Positions 42,975-51,989 of a stretch of DNA of 64,000 nucleotides are shown piece by piece. Where the stretch lies: positions 4,154,001-4,218,000 of the forward strand of contig NZ_CP110680.1 of the NCBI RefSeq assembly GCF_028583725.1, given 5' to 3'. Both the position numbers and the translations under genes were made by a program. The DNA comes from Cellulomonas fimi. GTDB lineage: Bacteria; Actinomycetota; Actinomycetes; Actinomycetales; Cellulomonadaceae. How positions within the stretch are numbered: position 1 is the first letter of the stretch; every line of letters starts with the position of its first letter. Below the pieces are notes generated by a model. The model searched no databases and was not told where the DNA came from. It saw only the letters and a program-made list of their open reading frames with translations.

Positions 42975-45266
42975 TCAGCCGAGCACCTCCGGGTACCGGA
43001 CGTCGGCCTCGCCGAGCACGTGCTGCGCGAGGAACGCCTGCACCACCTGGTACCAGACGACCGCGTGCTGCGGGCTGAGGATCCAGTGGTTCTCGTCCGG
43101 GAAGTAGAGGAACCGGTGCGGCGTGCGCCCCTCGTCGTCGGCCGGCAGCCCGGACCGCGACACCAGCTCGTACCAGAGCCGCAGGCCCTCCCCGATCGGC
43201 ACCCGGTAGTCCTTGTCGCCGTGCACCACGAGCATCGGCGTGACGATCTTCTCGACGAACCGGTGCGGCGAGTTCTCGAGCGCCATCTCGGCGGTCATCT
43301 CGCGCTCCCAGTAGTACGCCGCGTCCGTCGTCGGGCCGAACTGGTCCAGCGCCCACAGGCTCGCGTGCGTGACGATCGCCTTGAACCGGTCCGTGTGCCC
43401 CGCGACCCAGTTGGCCATGTAGCCGCCGAACGAGCCACCCATCGCCGCCGTGCGGGACGCGTCGACGTCGTCGCGCGCCTCCGCGACGTCCGTGACCGCC
43501 ATGAGGTCCGTGAACGGCGCCTCGCCCCACGAGCCCCATCCGGCCTGGACGAAGTCCTGCCCGTAGCCGGTCGACAGCGCCGGGTCCGGCAGCAGCACCG
43601 CGTACCCCTGCGCGACCAGCAGCCACGGGTTCCACCGCCACGACCACGTGTTCCACGACCCGAGCGGGCCACCGTGGATCCACAGCAGCAGCGGCGCGGG
43701 GCGGTCGGCGCTCGCACCGTCGGGCAGCGCGAGCCACGCGCGCACGCGTCGGCCGTCCGTGACGGTCGTCTCGACCTCCGTCAGCCGACCCGGGACGGTC
43801 GGCGTCGCCACCGGCCCGACGAGTGCCGTCGCCGGGACCGGCGCGCCCGACGCGATCGCCTCCGCCAGGTCGATCCGCACCGGGTGCGCGGGCGCCTCGT
43901 ACGACGAGCGCAGCGCGTACGCGGTCCGCCCGTCGGGGCTGACCTGCAGGTCCGTGAACACCGCATCGTCCGCCGTCACCCGCGTCACCGTGTCCGACGC
44001 GAGGTCGACCCGGAACACCGGCCCGCGCCCGTCGTCGTCGGCCAGCACGAGCAGCCCGTCCGACCCCGGCAGCCACACCGGGTCGTGCGGCCAGCGGTCC
44101 CAGCCCTCGGCGAGCGTGCGCGCCTCACCGCCCGCGAGCGGCACGACCTGCAACGTCACCTGCGGCGCGCGGTGCGGCGTCGAGATCGACTCGCGCGTGA
44201 AGACGACCCATCGGCCGTCCGGCGACACGACCGGCCCGTACAGGTCGGCGCCCTCGTCCGCGACGAGCGTCCGCCGCTCCCCGCTCGCGACGTCGACCGC
44301 TACGAGCTCGCTGCGCTGGTCCCCGCGCGCCAGGTAGGACGTCCAGCCCGTCACGACCGTGCGGCCGTCGGGCGCGATCGCCGCCGACTGCTCGACGAGC
44401 GCCGCGCGCGCGTCCGGCGTCGCGTCCCGCAGCGTGAGGCGCGGGTCCCGGTCACCCGCGAGCGGCGTCACCACGTCCGCCGACAGGTCCGCCGTGAACA
44501 GGTGCGGCGCGTCCGGGCCCAGGTCGTGGTCCCAGTACCGGACCGGGTACGCGTCGTGCAGGATCGCCGCGATCTTCTTGTCCTTGCGGGCCTTGCGGAG
44601 CTTCTCGTCGGTCTCCGCGTCCGGCGCCGACGGCAGCACGTCGCTGCTCACCAGCACGACCGACGCGTCCTTCGCCGTCCGCACCCCGCCGACACCCGCC
44701 GCACGGTCCGCGACCACGCGCGCCTCGGCGTAGTCCGCCGGCAGCAGCCACAGCGCGGGGACCGGGTCGTCGTCGCCGTCCTTCGCGTCGGGGTCGGGGC
44801 GCGCGCTCGTGAACAGCAGGTCGCCGCCCGACGTGAACGCCGCGCTCGCCTCACCCTTCGCGCTGCGCGTCAGCCGGCGGGCCGGCTTCTCACCGGTCGG
44901 GTCGACCTCCCACAACGCCGTCACGTACTTCGTGCGCTTGGCGTCGAGCGTCGACACGGCCGTCACCAACCGCGTGCCGTCGGGCGACAGCACCAACCCC
45001 GACACCCGAGGGATCCCGACGTACGCGTCGAGGTCGTGGAACGGGGTCGCGGGTGCCGGCCGGACGTCGGCGTCGGCGTCGGCGTCACCGCCGCCACCCG
45101 CCTGCCCGGCGCCGCCCCCGGTCGTTCCGGCGCTGCTGCCGCCGCTCGTCGTCGTCGACGTGCCGTCGGAGGTCGTGGTGCCGTCGCCACCGTGCGTGGT
45201 CGGTCCGGTCGTCGAGGGGGTCGTGTCGTCCGGGCCGCCGTCGGCCCCGAGGTTCGCGAGAGTCAC
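42975..45266 (-). CDS. S9 family peptidase (acylaminoacyl/dipeptidyl peptidase type)
   Basis: The 763-residue protein joins an N-terminal beta-propeller (about 75-500, with LVLSPDGTRLV, VVSPDGRWVVFTRES and LQVSPDGRTAYAL) and a C-terminal prolyl-oligopeptidase hydrolase. The triad is Ser in GGSFGGYMAN, Asp in HGDKDYRVP and His in DENHWIL. It hydrolyses short peptides in the cytoplasm. The first about 65 residues are Thr/Gly/Asp low complexity. The GTG at 45266 overlaps the stop of the upstream AbiEi-like gene (GTGA); if that junction was created by the nearby palindromic repeat, the true start may be further in. Confidence 0.88.
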   Translation of the reverse strand: MTLANLGADGGPDDTTPSTTGPTTHGGDGTTTSDGTSTTTSGGSSAGTTGGGAGQAGGGGDADADADVRPAPATPFHDLDAYVGIPRVSGLVLSPDGTRLVTAVSTLDAKRTKYVTALWEVDPTGEKPARRLTRSAKGEASAAFTSGGDLLFTSARPDPDAKDGDDDPVPALWLLPADYAEARVVADRAAGVGGVRTAKDASVVLVSSDVLPSAPDAETDEKLRKARKDKKIAAILHDAYPVRYWDHDLGPDAPHLFTADLSADVVTPLAGDRDPRLTLRDATPDARAALVEQSAAIAPDGRTVVTGWTSYLARGDQRSELVAVDVASGERRTLVADEGADLYGPVVSPDGRWVVFTRESISTPHRAPQVTLQVVPLAGGEARTLAEGWDRWPHDPVWLPGSDGLLVLADDDGRGPVFRVDLASDTVTRVTADDAVFTDLQVSPDGRTAYALRSSYEAPAHPVRIDLAEAIASGAPVPATALVGPVATPTVPGRLTEVETTVTDGRRVRAWLALPDGASADRPAPLLLWIHGGPLGSWNTWSWRWNPWLLVAQGYAVLLPDPALSTGYGQDFVQAGWGSWGEAPFTDLMAVTDVAEARDDVDASRTAAMGGSFGGYMANWVAGHTDRFKAIVTHASLWALDQFGPTTDAAYYWEREMTAEMALENSPHRFVEKIVTPMLVVHGDKDYRVPIGEGLRLWYELVSRSGLPADDEGRTPHRFLYFPDENHWILSPQHAVVWYQVVQAFLAQHVLGEADVRYPEVLG

Positions 45267-46306
45267 CGCCCCGTCCTATCACGCCCACCCGGACCGCCTC
45301 CCCCGCCGACCCGGGTCTGGTGACCGGAAACGCCGCGGGAGCGGTCACCACACCCGGGTCGACGATGGGGCGGGAGGGCGGCGGTGATCGTGCGGACCAA
45401 CGGTCCCGACGCGCCGAGGTCGGCGGCGGTGAAGCGGAGGAGGGTCACGCGGCCCGTGGCGAGCAGCGCGTTCTGACGTCGTCGGTCGCGGAGCACGGCG
45501 TCGGGCGTCTCGTGCACCTCGCGCCCGTCCATCTCGGCCAGCAACCACCGGTGGCCGTCGAGCCGCCACCCCAGGTCCGCCCGGCCGAGGAACGCCCCAT
45601 CCGCCGACCGGACGACGACCTGCAGGTCGTCCGGCGCCACGCCCGCGGCGACGCAGTCCACGCGCGCGAACGACTCGAGCGGCGACTCCGCCCGCGGGTC
45701 GACAAGACCCCAGACGTCGCGCGCGGCGGCTGCACCGCGGCGACCCGCGACCAGCCGACGGACGTCCCCGAGCGCCTGGGCCGGGAGCAGCCCGCGGCGC
45801 AGCACGTCGTCGAGCACCGCGACGGCGTGGCGCGTGCCCAGACCGGGCAGTGCCTGAGCGAGCGCCCACGGCAGCTGCGCGACGCGCCCTGCGCCGTACC
45901 GGCGGACCGGGAACGGTGTCGGGTCGCCGAAGCACCGCACGGTGATGCCGTCGCGGTCCCGGAGATGACGGCCGCCCGGGAGCGCGACCTCCGGTCGGAC
46001 GTCCGCCGGGAGCCCGGCGACCCCGTGCAGCACGAGCGCCGCGGCACCGACCGCGACCGCGTCCGGGCCGAACGCGAGCAGCCCGAGCCACGCGGCGGTC
46101 TGCCGCCGCTCGTCGACCGTCCGCGCCCGGCCGGGCATGACCTCGTACACCGACCTGGTGCGTCGGACCCACCGCCCCGACGACACGAGCCGCGTCCGTC
46201 TGCTGCCTCCGACGCCTGCGAGCGAGGCCTGCGCGGCGGACACGAGCCCGCCCTGGCGTCGAGCGAGCGTGAGCAGAGGCAACGGGACGTCGGACCGGCC
46301 AGGCAT
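45263..46306 (-). CDS. AbiEi-antitoxin-like / DUF559-type protein
   Basis: This 347-residue protein has an N-terminal winged-helix domain like AbiEi antitoxins (LLTLARRQGGLVSAAQASLA, VRRTRSVYEV). The C-terminal region resembles the DUF559/Vsr-like endonuclease fold (RADLGWRLDGHRWLLAEMDG, RRRQNALLATGRVTLLRF). Such proteins are multicopy in actinobacteria and no AbiEii-type toxin gene is adjacent, so a toxin-antitoxin role is unproven. The conserved part ends near 45370. The final about 33 codons run through a 55-bp palindromic repeat and end 4 bp inside the S9 peptidase gene, so this tail is probably repeat-derived. Confidence 0.7.
   Translation of the reverse strand: MPGRSDVPLPLLTLARRQGGLVSAAQASLAGVGGSRRTRLVSSGRWVRRTRSVYEVMPGRARTVDERRQTAAWLGLLAFGPDAVAVGAAALVLHGVAGLPADVRPEVALPGGRHLRDRDGITVRCFGDPTPFPVRRYGAGRVAQLPWALAQALPGLGTRHAVAVLDDVLRRGLLPAQALGDVRRLVAGRRGAAAARDVWGLVDPRAESPLESFARVDCVAAGVAPDDLQVVVRSADGAFLGRADLGWRLDGHRWLLAEMDGREVHETPDAVLRDRRRQNALLATGRVTLLRFTAADLGASGPLVRTITAALPPHRRPGCGDRSRGVSGHQTRVGGGGGPGGRDRTGR
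45307..45361. repeat. 55-bp palindromic repeat, copy 2
   Basis: The best-paired copy: left arm CGACCCGGGTCTGGTGACCG and right arm CGGTCACCACACCCGGGTCG match at 19 of 20 positions around a 15-nt loop. It lies within the 3' end of the AbiEi-like reading frame, 41 bp upstream of the S9 peptidase start. Confidence 0.88.
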
Positions 46307-46447
46307 GGCCCGACCTCACCGCCTCGCCCCGCCGCCCGGCAGACGGCCCGACCGCTCCTGTGGAGCCAGCCCCACCCAAGCCCGCCTGTGGACGCCTCAC
46401 CACGCCCGCCCCCCACCGACCCGCCTACCTCCCCCCGCACCGTGGGG

Positions 46448-46502
46448 CGACCCGGGCCTGGTGACCGGAACGACGCCCTGAGCGGTCACAAGACCCGGGT
46501 CG
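46448..46502. repeat. 55-bp palindromic repeat, copy 3
   Basis: Arms CGACCCGGGCCTGGTGACCG and CGGTCACAAGACCCGGGTCG pair at 18 of 20 positions, with a 15-nt centre. It lies in the 292-bp gap between the AbiEi-like gene and PhoX. The AbiEi-like gene is thus bracketed by two copies in the same orientation. Confidence 0.88.
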
Positions 46503-46598
46503 CCCCCGTGTTCGACGGTGGGGAGGGCGAGGCGCGCGATAGGTCGCCCCGGGGCGGCGCGGGCCGGCGGGTGTCAGGGTGCCAGCCGGCCCGGGCGG

Positions 46599-48689
46599 TC
46601 AGGAGCGGTAGACCTGGACGACCGAGGGGCGGGGGCCGCCCCAGCGGCCGGCCGACAGGGAGCCCGGGGTGACGTAGTCCGGGAAGTAGGACTGCTGCGC
46701 CGCCCACGTGCCGTCCTCGCCGGGGTGCTGGACGGCGACGTAGACCATCTCGTCGCGGTCGCGCACGACCGGGCCGCACGTCTCGGCGCCGCGCGGCACG
46801 GCCAGGAACTGCTGGACGTGCCCCCGCTCACGACCCGCGAGCGGCACCTTGAACAGGCCGTCGCAGTACCCGATCGTGCCGGGCTGGCCGTCGGTCGAGA
46901 TCCACAGGTTGCCCGACGAGTCGAACGCGACGTTGTCGGGGCACGAGATCGGCGACACCTTCTCGGGCGGGAAGCCCGCGAAGTACGTGCCGGTCGTCGT
47001 CGCGGGGTCGCCGCAGAGCAGCAGGATGCTCCAGCCGAACGTGAGCGACCGGGGGTCGTTCGACGCCTCGGTGAGCTCGACGACGTGCCCGTGCCGGTTC
47101 GTGACACGCGGGTTCGACTCGGTCGCGCCCTCCTTGCCGGCGGCACCGCGGTCGGTGTTGTTGGTGCACGCGACGTACACACGACCGGTCACGGGGTTGG
47201 GCTCGACGTCCTCGGGGCGGTCCATCTTCGTGGCGCCGACGGCGTCGGCCGCGAGCCGCGTGAAGACGAGCACCTCCTCGGTCGTGAAGCCCGGCACCTG
47301 CGAGACGCCGTCGAGCACGAGCGGGATCCACTCGCCGGTCCCGTCGAACGCCCCGTCGGACGGCAGCGCGCCCGTCCCGGTGATCTCGGAGACGGGCGAG
47401 TCGCCGAGGAACCGCGCGACGTACAGGTTGCCGGCTGTCAGGAGGCGCTTGTTCGCGTCGCGATGCCGCCGGCCCTCGCGGTAGCGGTCCTTCGCCACGA
47501 ACTTGTAGAGGTAGTCGAACCGCTCGTCGTCACCCATGTACGCGGCGACGTGGCCCGACCGCCCGACGATGACGTTCGCGCCCTCGTGCTTGAACCGGCC
47601 CAGCGCGGTGTGCTTCACGGGCGGAGCGGTCGGGTCCTCGGGGTCGACCTCGACGATCCAGCCGAAGCGGTGCGGCTCGTTCTCGTACCCGGGGTTGCGG
47701 GCGTCGAAGCGCGGGTCGACGTTCTCCCAACCGCGCGTCGTCGCCTTGTCGGCGAAGCCGTACCGCTTGTCGGCCGCCGACGTCCCGGCGGTGCGGAAGT
47801 ACTGGTTGACGTTCTCCTCGCCCGACAGGACGGTGCCCCACGGCGTCGTGCCGCCCGCGCAGTTGTTGAGCGTGCCGCGCGCTGTCGTGCCCGCGGGGTC
47901 GGCGACGGTCCGCAGCAGCGCCGAGCCGGCCGCCGGGCCGGAGAACGTGAACGGCGTCGACGCGGTGATCCGCCGGTTCGCGCGCGCGCCGACCTTGTAG
48001 GTCCACGGCTTGCCCTTGCGCTCGCGGTACAGGCCGACGACGGACAGGCCGTGCGACGCCATCGCGACGCGACGCTGCCGGTCGAGCTCCTCGGGCGTCG
48101 TCGCGGGCGGGAACATGATGTTCTCGTTCGTGTACTCGTGGTTCACCACGAGCACCCCCGAGCGGCCGTCGCGGTCCTCGAGGACGTCGACGTAGTCGCA
48201 GTTGTAGCCGAACAGCCGCTCCGCGACCTCGGGCGTGACCGTCGTGGGGTCGAACCGGTCACGCGACGACAGCAGCGGGTCGCCCCAGCGCACGAGCGGC
48301 CGCCACTGGTACCCGGCGGGCACGGTGAACGCGTCGGTCGCGGCGGGGACGGGTGCGATCGGGGTGAAGCCGAGACGACCGCGCGGGCCGCCGCCCGGAC
48401 CGTGCGCGGCGGCGGGCGTCGCGTCCCCGATCACGGGCGCGATCGCGACGGCCGCGCCGGCCACGACGGCACCCGCGAGGACGGCGCGACGGCTCAGTGC
48501 GGCGTCGACGACGTCACGGAAGTACGGGTTGTCGGTCGTGTTCGGGACGGGCTGCGCGCACGCGTCGCCGCACTTGAGGTGGCACGTCACGGGCGACCGC
48601 TTGCCCGACGTGTGCCCCGCCATCGGCAGGAACGGCAGGAGCGCGCGGCGGGAGGGGGTGGGTCCGGGACGGTCGTCGGTGGTCGTCAT
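46599..48689 (-). CDS. PhoX family phosphatase (Tat-exported)
   Basis: The 696-residue protein belongs to the PhoX/DUF839 family of calcium- and iron-dependent alkaline phosphatases. After an N-terminal stretch with CHLKCGDACAQ comes a twin-arginine signal (SRRAVLAGAVVAG). The PhoX propeller follows, with GYNCDYVDVLEDRDGRSGVLVVNHEY, NNCAGGTTPWGTVLSGEEN, RPEDVEPNP and FDSSGNLWISTDGQPG. The cysteine in NNCAGG is typical of this family. It would release phosphate from organic esters outside the cell. The ATG at 48689 is used, with GAGAGG upstream. Palindromic repeats lie on both sides. Confidence 0.9.
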   Translation of the reverse strand: MTTTDDRPGPTPSRRALLPFLPMAGHTSGKRSPVTCHLKCGDACAQPVPNTTDNPYFRDVVDAALSRRAVLAGAVVAGAAVAIAPVIGDATPAAAHGPGGGPRGRLGFTPIAPVPAATDAFTVPAGYQWRPLVRWGDPLLSSRDRFDPTTVTPEVAERLFGYNCDYVDVLEDRDGRSGVLVVNHEYTNENIMFPPATTPEELDRQRRVAMASHGLSVVGLYRERKGKPWTYKVGARANRRITASTPFTFSGPAAGSALLRTVADPAGTTARGTLNNCAGGTTPWGTVLSGEENVNQYFRTAGTSAADKRYGFADKATTRGWENVDPRFDARNPGYENEPHRFGWIVEVDPEDPTAPPVKHTALGRFKHEGANVIVGRSGHVAAYMGDDERFDYLYKFVAKDRYREGRRHRDANKRLLTAGNLYVARFLGDSPVSEITGTGALPSDGAFDGTGEWIPLVLDGVSQVPGFTTEEVLVFTRLAADAVGATKMDRPEDVEPNPVTGRVYVACTNNTDRGAAGKEGATESNPRVTNRHGHVVELTEASNDPRSLTFGWSILLLCGDPATTTGTYFAGFPPEKVSPISCPDNVAFDSSGNLWISTDGQPGTIGYCDGLFKVPLAGRERGHVQQFLAVPRGAETCGPVVRDRDEMVYVAVQHPGEDGTWAAQQSYFPDYVTPGSLSAGRWGGPRPSVVQVYRS

Positions 48690-48834
48690 GCGCGGGCCTC
48701 TCGGAGGGCGGCGGGCGGGGGCGACGACAGCCAACAACCCGGAGGATCCCGACGAACCGCCGCCCGGTGAGCGACCGGTGAACACCCGACGAACGTTCCC
48801 CACCACCCGCTGGGCCGGCCGGTGGGACGGTGGG

Positions 48835-48889
48835 CGACCCGGTGCTGGGTACCGCGTCCGACGCCCGGGCGGTCACCGGACCCGGGTCG
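48835..48889. repeat. 55-bp palindromic repeat, copy 4
   Basis: Left arm CGACCCGGTGCTGGGTACCG and right arm CGGTCACCGGACCCGGGTCG pair at 15 of 20 positions; the centre is 15 nt. The left arm is closest to copy 1. It lies between the PhoX start and the CopD-CtaG stop. Confidence 0.8.
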
Positions 48890-48927
48890 AGGCCAGCACG
48901 GCGTTCCCGGCAGCGTCGCGGCGGCGG

Positions 48928-51198
48928 TCAGCCTCGGGGCGGCTCGGCGTCCTTCGTGGCCTGGTGGGCGTCGCGCTCGGCGAGGCCGGCGAGCATCGCG
49001 TTGTACTCGTCGAGCTCGACGTCGCCCTCGCGGTCGACCTTGCGGTCGCGTCGCCGCGCGGTGCGCTCGTCGTCGCGCGCCCACGCGAACCCGACGCCGA
49101 TCGCGAGCGCGAGCGTCGGGATCTCGCCGATGCCCCAGGTGATGGCGCCGCCGATCTGCTGGTCCGCGAGCGCGCTCGGCCCCCAGGGGCGGCCCATGAG
49201 CCCGAACCAGTCGGCGACGAGCAGCGTCTCCCCGGACACGAGCGCGACGCCGAAGAAGGCGTGGAACGCCATGGTCGCGAACAGCAGCAGGAGCCGCTGC
49301 GGGTACGGCAGGCGGCGCGGGCCGGGGTCGATCCCGACGAGGGCGTTGACGAACAGGTACCCGGCGAGCGTGAAGTGCACGACCATCGCGAGGTGCCCGA
49401 CGGGCGACCGCAGCGACCACTCGAACAGCCCGGTGTAGTAGAAGGCGATCATCGAGCCGACGAAGTTGACGGCGGCGACGACGGGGTGCGCGAGGAACGA
49501 CCCGACGCGGCTGTGCACCAGCACGAGGATCCACTCGCGCGGGCCGCGGGAGTCGTCGTCGCGCAGGCGCGTCGAGCGGACCGGCAGCGCGCGCAGCGCG
49601 AGCGTCACGGGCGCGGACAGCGCGAGGAAGATCGGCACGACCATCGCGAGCACCATGTGCTGGACCATGTGCGCGCTGAACAGCACGTGCCCGTACAGGG
49701 CCGGCCCACCGGACGTCGTCCAGCCGAACAGCAGCATCCCGGCGGTCCACGACGCGGTGCGCGCCCACGGCCAGGTGTCGCCGCGCCGGCGCAGCCGGAG
49801 CGCCCAGCGCCAGTAGACGACGAGCCCGGCGACGGCCGCCGACGCGAGGAGCAGGTCCCAGCGCCACTCGGTGAGCCAGCGCAGCGCGGTCGGCTCGGGC
49901 GGCAGCGGGTGGCCGGTGAGGCGGTAGGCGGGCGACGGGTCGGCGGGCGGCTCCTCGGGGACGGGCGGGGCCGTCGACCCGAGCGCGACGGCGACGCCGG
50001 AGACGGCACCCATGACGGCGAGCTCGACGAGCACGAGCCGCCAGAACAGCGCAGTGCCGGCGCGTCGCGCGGCGTCGACCGTGGCGCTCGGGACTCCCCT
50101 GGTGCTGCCGGTGGCAGGCGTGTCCGGAGCTGCTGTGGGCTGCGCGCGGGGTGTGACCGCCGCACCACCGGTAAGGCGCGGGATGACGGCCCGCCGGTGG
50201 GCGAGGCCGAGCAGCCCGAGCAGCCCGAACAGCGCGACCTTGGCGAGCAGCAGGACACCGTAGGCCGACGTGAGGTCGGACCACCCGCCGGTGCGCAGCA
50301 GGCCGTTGACGAGCCCCGAGACGGCGACGGCGACGAAGCACCACCCCGCGATGACGGAGTACCGCGCGACGGACGCGGACAGGTCGGTGCCCACCCACCG
50401 GACGACGACGGCGAGCGCGGCGAGCGCACCGATCCACACGGCGGCCCCGACGAGGTGCACGACCATCGACGACGTCGCGAGGTCGTGCCCGGACGCGCCG
50501 GCGGCGTGGCCGAGCTGCGCCTGCTGGTAGAGCGCGACGAGCACGACGACGGCCGTCCACGCGGCACCGGTCGGTGTCGCGACGACGAGCGACAGCGCGG
50601 TGACCACGGCCGCGGCGGTCGTGACGAGCAGCAGCGTGCGGCCGAGGTCGATCTGCGTGACGAAGACGCCGAGCTCCTGGCCGAACTGCGCGGACTCGAC
50701 GGGCCGCCCCGCGACGTTCGCGTAGGTGAGCACGAGGTGCACGAGCGACGCGACCGTCCAGACGCCCGCGGCCCACGCGGCGACGAGGAGGCTGCGCGGG
50801 TACGACCGGCCGTCGGCCCGGCCCGGGGTCACGCGCGCATCGGCGGCGAGGGCGGTCCGGCGCCGCGGCAGGACGCCGATCGCGAGGACCAGCGCACCGA
50901 GCGCGACCGCCCCGGCGAGCTCGGTGAGCGTCTTCGCGACGGGCAGCCCCCAGCGGACCGCTGACCCCGGGTCGGCCATGAGGCGCGGGGCGACCGCACC
51001 GGAGAACGCGACGCCCGCGACGACCGCCGCGACGGCGGCGACGACGAGCAGCGCGACCCGCACGACGGGCGGCGACCCGGGCCGCGGCGCGCCGCCCTCG
51101 GGACGGGACGCGGGCCCGGCGCCCGGGCGCGACGACGCGTCGGACCCGCCGGTCTGGCCGGGGGTCCGCGCGCCGCCGCGCACCGGGGTGGTCATCAC
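48928..51198 (-). CDS. CopD-CtaG fusion: copper import and cytochrome oxidase assembly membrane protein
   Basis: This 756-residue polytopic membrane protein fuses a CopD domain (about 45-345) to a caa3-type CtaG domain (about 430-700). The CopD part has TLTELAGAVALGALVLAIG, LGHAAGASGHDLATSSMVVHLVGAAVWIGAL and YSVIAGWCFVAVAVSGLVN. The CtaG part has HVLFSAHMVQHMVLAMVVP and MVVHFTLAGYLFVN with clustered histidines. CopD-type proteins pass copper across the membrane and CtaG helps deliver it to cytochrome c oxidase. The N-terminal 40 residues are low complexity. It is the last gene of the copper operon, 20 bp after copC. Confidence 0.9.
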   Translation of the reverse strand: MMTTPVRGGARTPGQTGGSDASSRPGAGPASRPEGGAPRPGSPPVVRVALLVVAAVAAVVAGVAFSGAVAPRLMADPGSAVRWGLPVAKTLTELAGAVALGALVLAIGVLPRRRTALAADARVTPGRADGRSYPRSLLVAAWAAGVWTVASLVHLVLTYANVAGRPVESAQFGQELGVFVTQIDLGRTLLLVTTAAAVVTALSLVVATPTGAAWTAVVVLVALYQQAQLGHAAGASGHDLATSSMVVHLVGAAVWIGALAALAVVVRWVGTDLSASVARYSVIAGWCFVAVAVSGLVNGLLRTGGWSDLTSAYGVLLLAKVALFGLLGLLGLAHRRAVIPRLTGGAAVTPRAQPTAAPDTPATGSTRGVPSATVDAARRAGTALFWRLVLVELAVMGAVSGVAVALGSTAPPVPEEPPADPSPAYRLTGHPLPPEPTALRWLTEWRWDLLLASAAVAGLVVYWRWALRLRRRGDTWPWARTASWTAGMLLFGWTTSGGPALYGHVLFSAHMVQHMVLAMVVPIFLALSAPVTLALRALPVRSTRLRDDDSRGPREWILVLVHSRVGSFLAHPVVAAVNFVGSMIAFYYTGLFEWSLRSPVGHLAMVVHFTLAGYLFVNALVGIDPGPRRLPYPQRLLLLFATMAFHAFFGVALVSGETLLVADWFGLMGRPWGPSALADQQIGGAITWGIGEIPTLALAIGVGFAWARDDERTARRRDRKVDREGDVELDEYNAMLAGLAERDAHQATKDAEPPRG

Positions 51199-51218
51199 TC
51201 CAGCCTAGGTCGCGTCGC

Positions 51219-51989
51219 TCAGGCGTCCGGCCCGACGGGCTCGCCGTCGCCGGCGACGTCGTCCGGGCGCCGACGCAGCAGGTACCACGCGGCGACGCCG
51301 CCCGCGACGACGAGGACGCCGCCGATGCCGGCGAGCAGCGGCCCGGCGACGGCGGGCTCGTCGTCGGCGGTCCCGCCGGCCGCTCCGTCGTCGGCCGGCG
51401 CCGTCGCGTCGTCGGTCCCGGCGGGTGCCGTCGCGTCGTCGGTCGTCTCGGTGGTCGAGGTCGCAACGTCCGACGGCGTGGGCTCGGGCGCCGGGACGGG
51501 GGCGCCGCCGGTCCCGGCGACGGTCGCCGCCGTGGCCGTGAAGCCGAGCGTGCCCTCGATGGGGTGCCCGTCGGCGGAGGTCACGCGCCAGCTCACGGTG
51601 TACGCGCCTGCGGGCAGCTCGCCCGCGAGCGGCTGCGCGACGGTCGCGTCGACGAGCTCGGCGGGACCGGCGCTCACCACGCGCCCGTCGGCCGTGGTCA
51701 CGACGACCTCCGTCCCGATCGCGGTGGCGGCCATGTCGAACGTGAGCGTCACACGGTCCGGGGCGAACGCGACCGTCGCCCCGTCGGCGGGGTCGCTCGC
51801 GCGCAGCGTGTTGTGCGCCTGCGCGGCCGGTGCACCCGCGAGGGCGAGCGCGCCGACGACCGCGACGAGTGCGAGCAGTCGCGCGGCCGCGCGCTCGACA
51901 GGGCGTGGCTCGGCGACGGACGGGGTGCGCGCCGGGGTGGCCCGTCGGGCGGACGTGGGGAGCATGTCGTCCAGCATCGCCCACCTCAT
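51219..51989 (-). CDS. CopC domain-containing copper protein
   Basis: The 256-residue exported protein starts its mature part at His59 (AHNTLRASDPADGATV), the N-terminal copper-binding His of CopC. A cupredoxin-like beta domain follows (DRVTLTFDMAATAIG, SWRVTSADGHPIEGTLGF with a further His). An acidic Thr/Asp/Ala linker and a C-terminal membrane helix with RRRP anchor it. It binds periplasmic-side copper for hand-over to CopD. The ATG at 51989 overlaps the YcnI stop (ATGA). Confidence 0.9.
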   Translation of the reverse strand: MRWAMLDDMLPTSARRATPARTPSVAEPRPVERAAARLLALVAVVGALALAGAPAAQAHNTLRASDPADGATVAFAPDRVTLTFDMAATAIGTEVVVTTADGRVVSAGPAELVDATVAQPLAGELPAGAYTVSWRVTSADGHPIEGTLGFTATAATVAGTGGAPVPAPEPTPSDVATSTTETTDDATAPAGTDDATAPADDGAAGGTADDEPAVAGPLLAGIGGVLVVAGGVAAWYLLRRRPDDVAGDGEPVGPDA

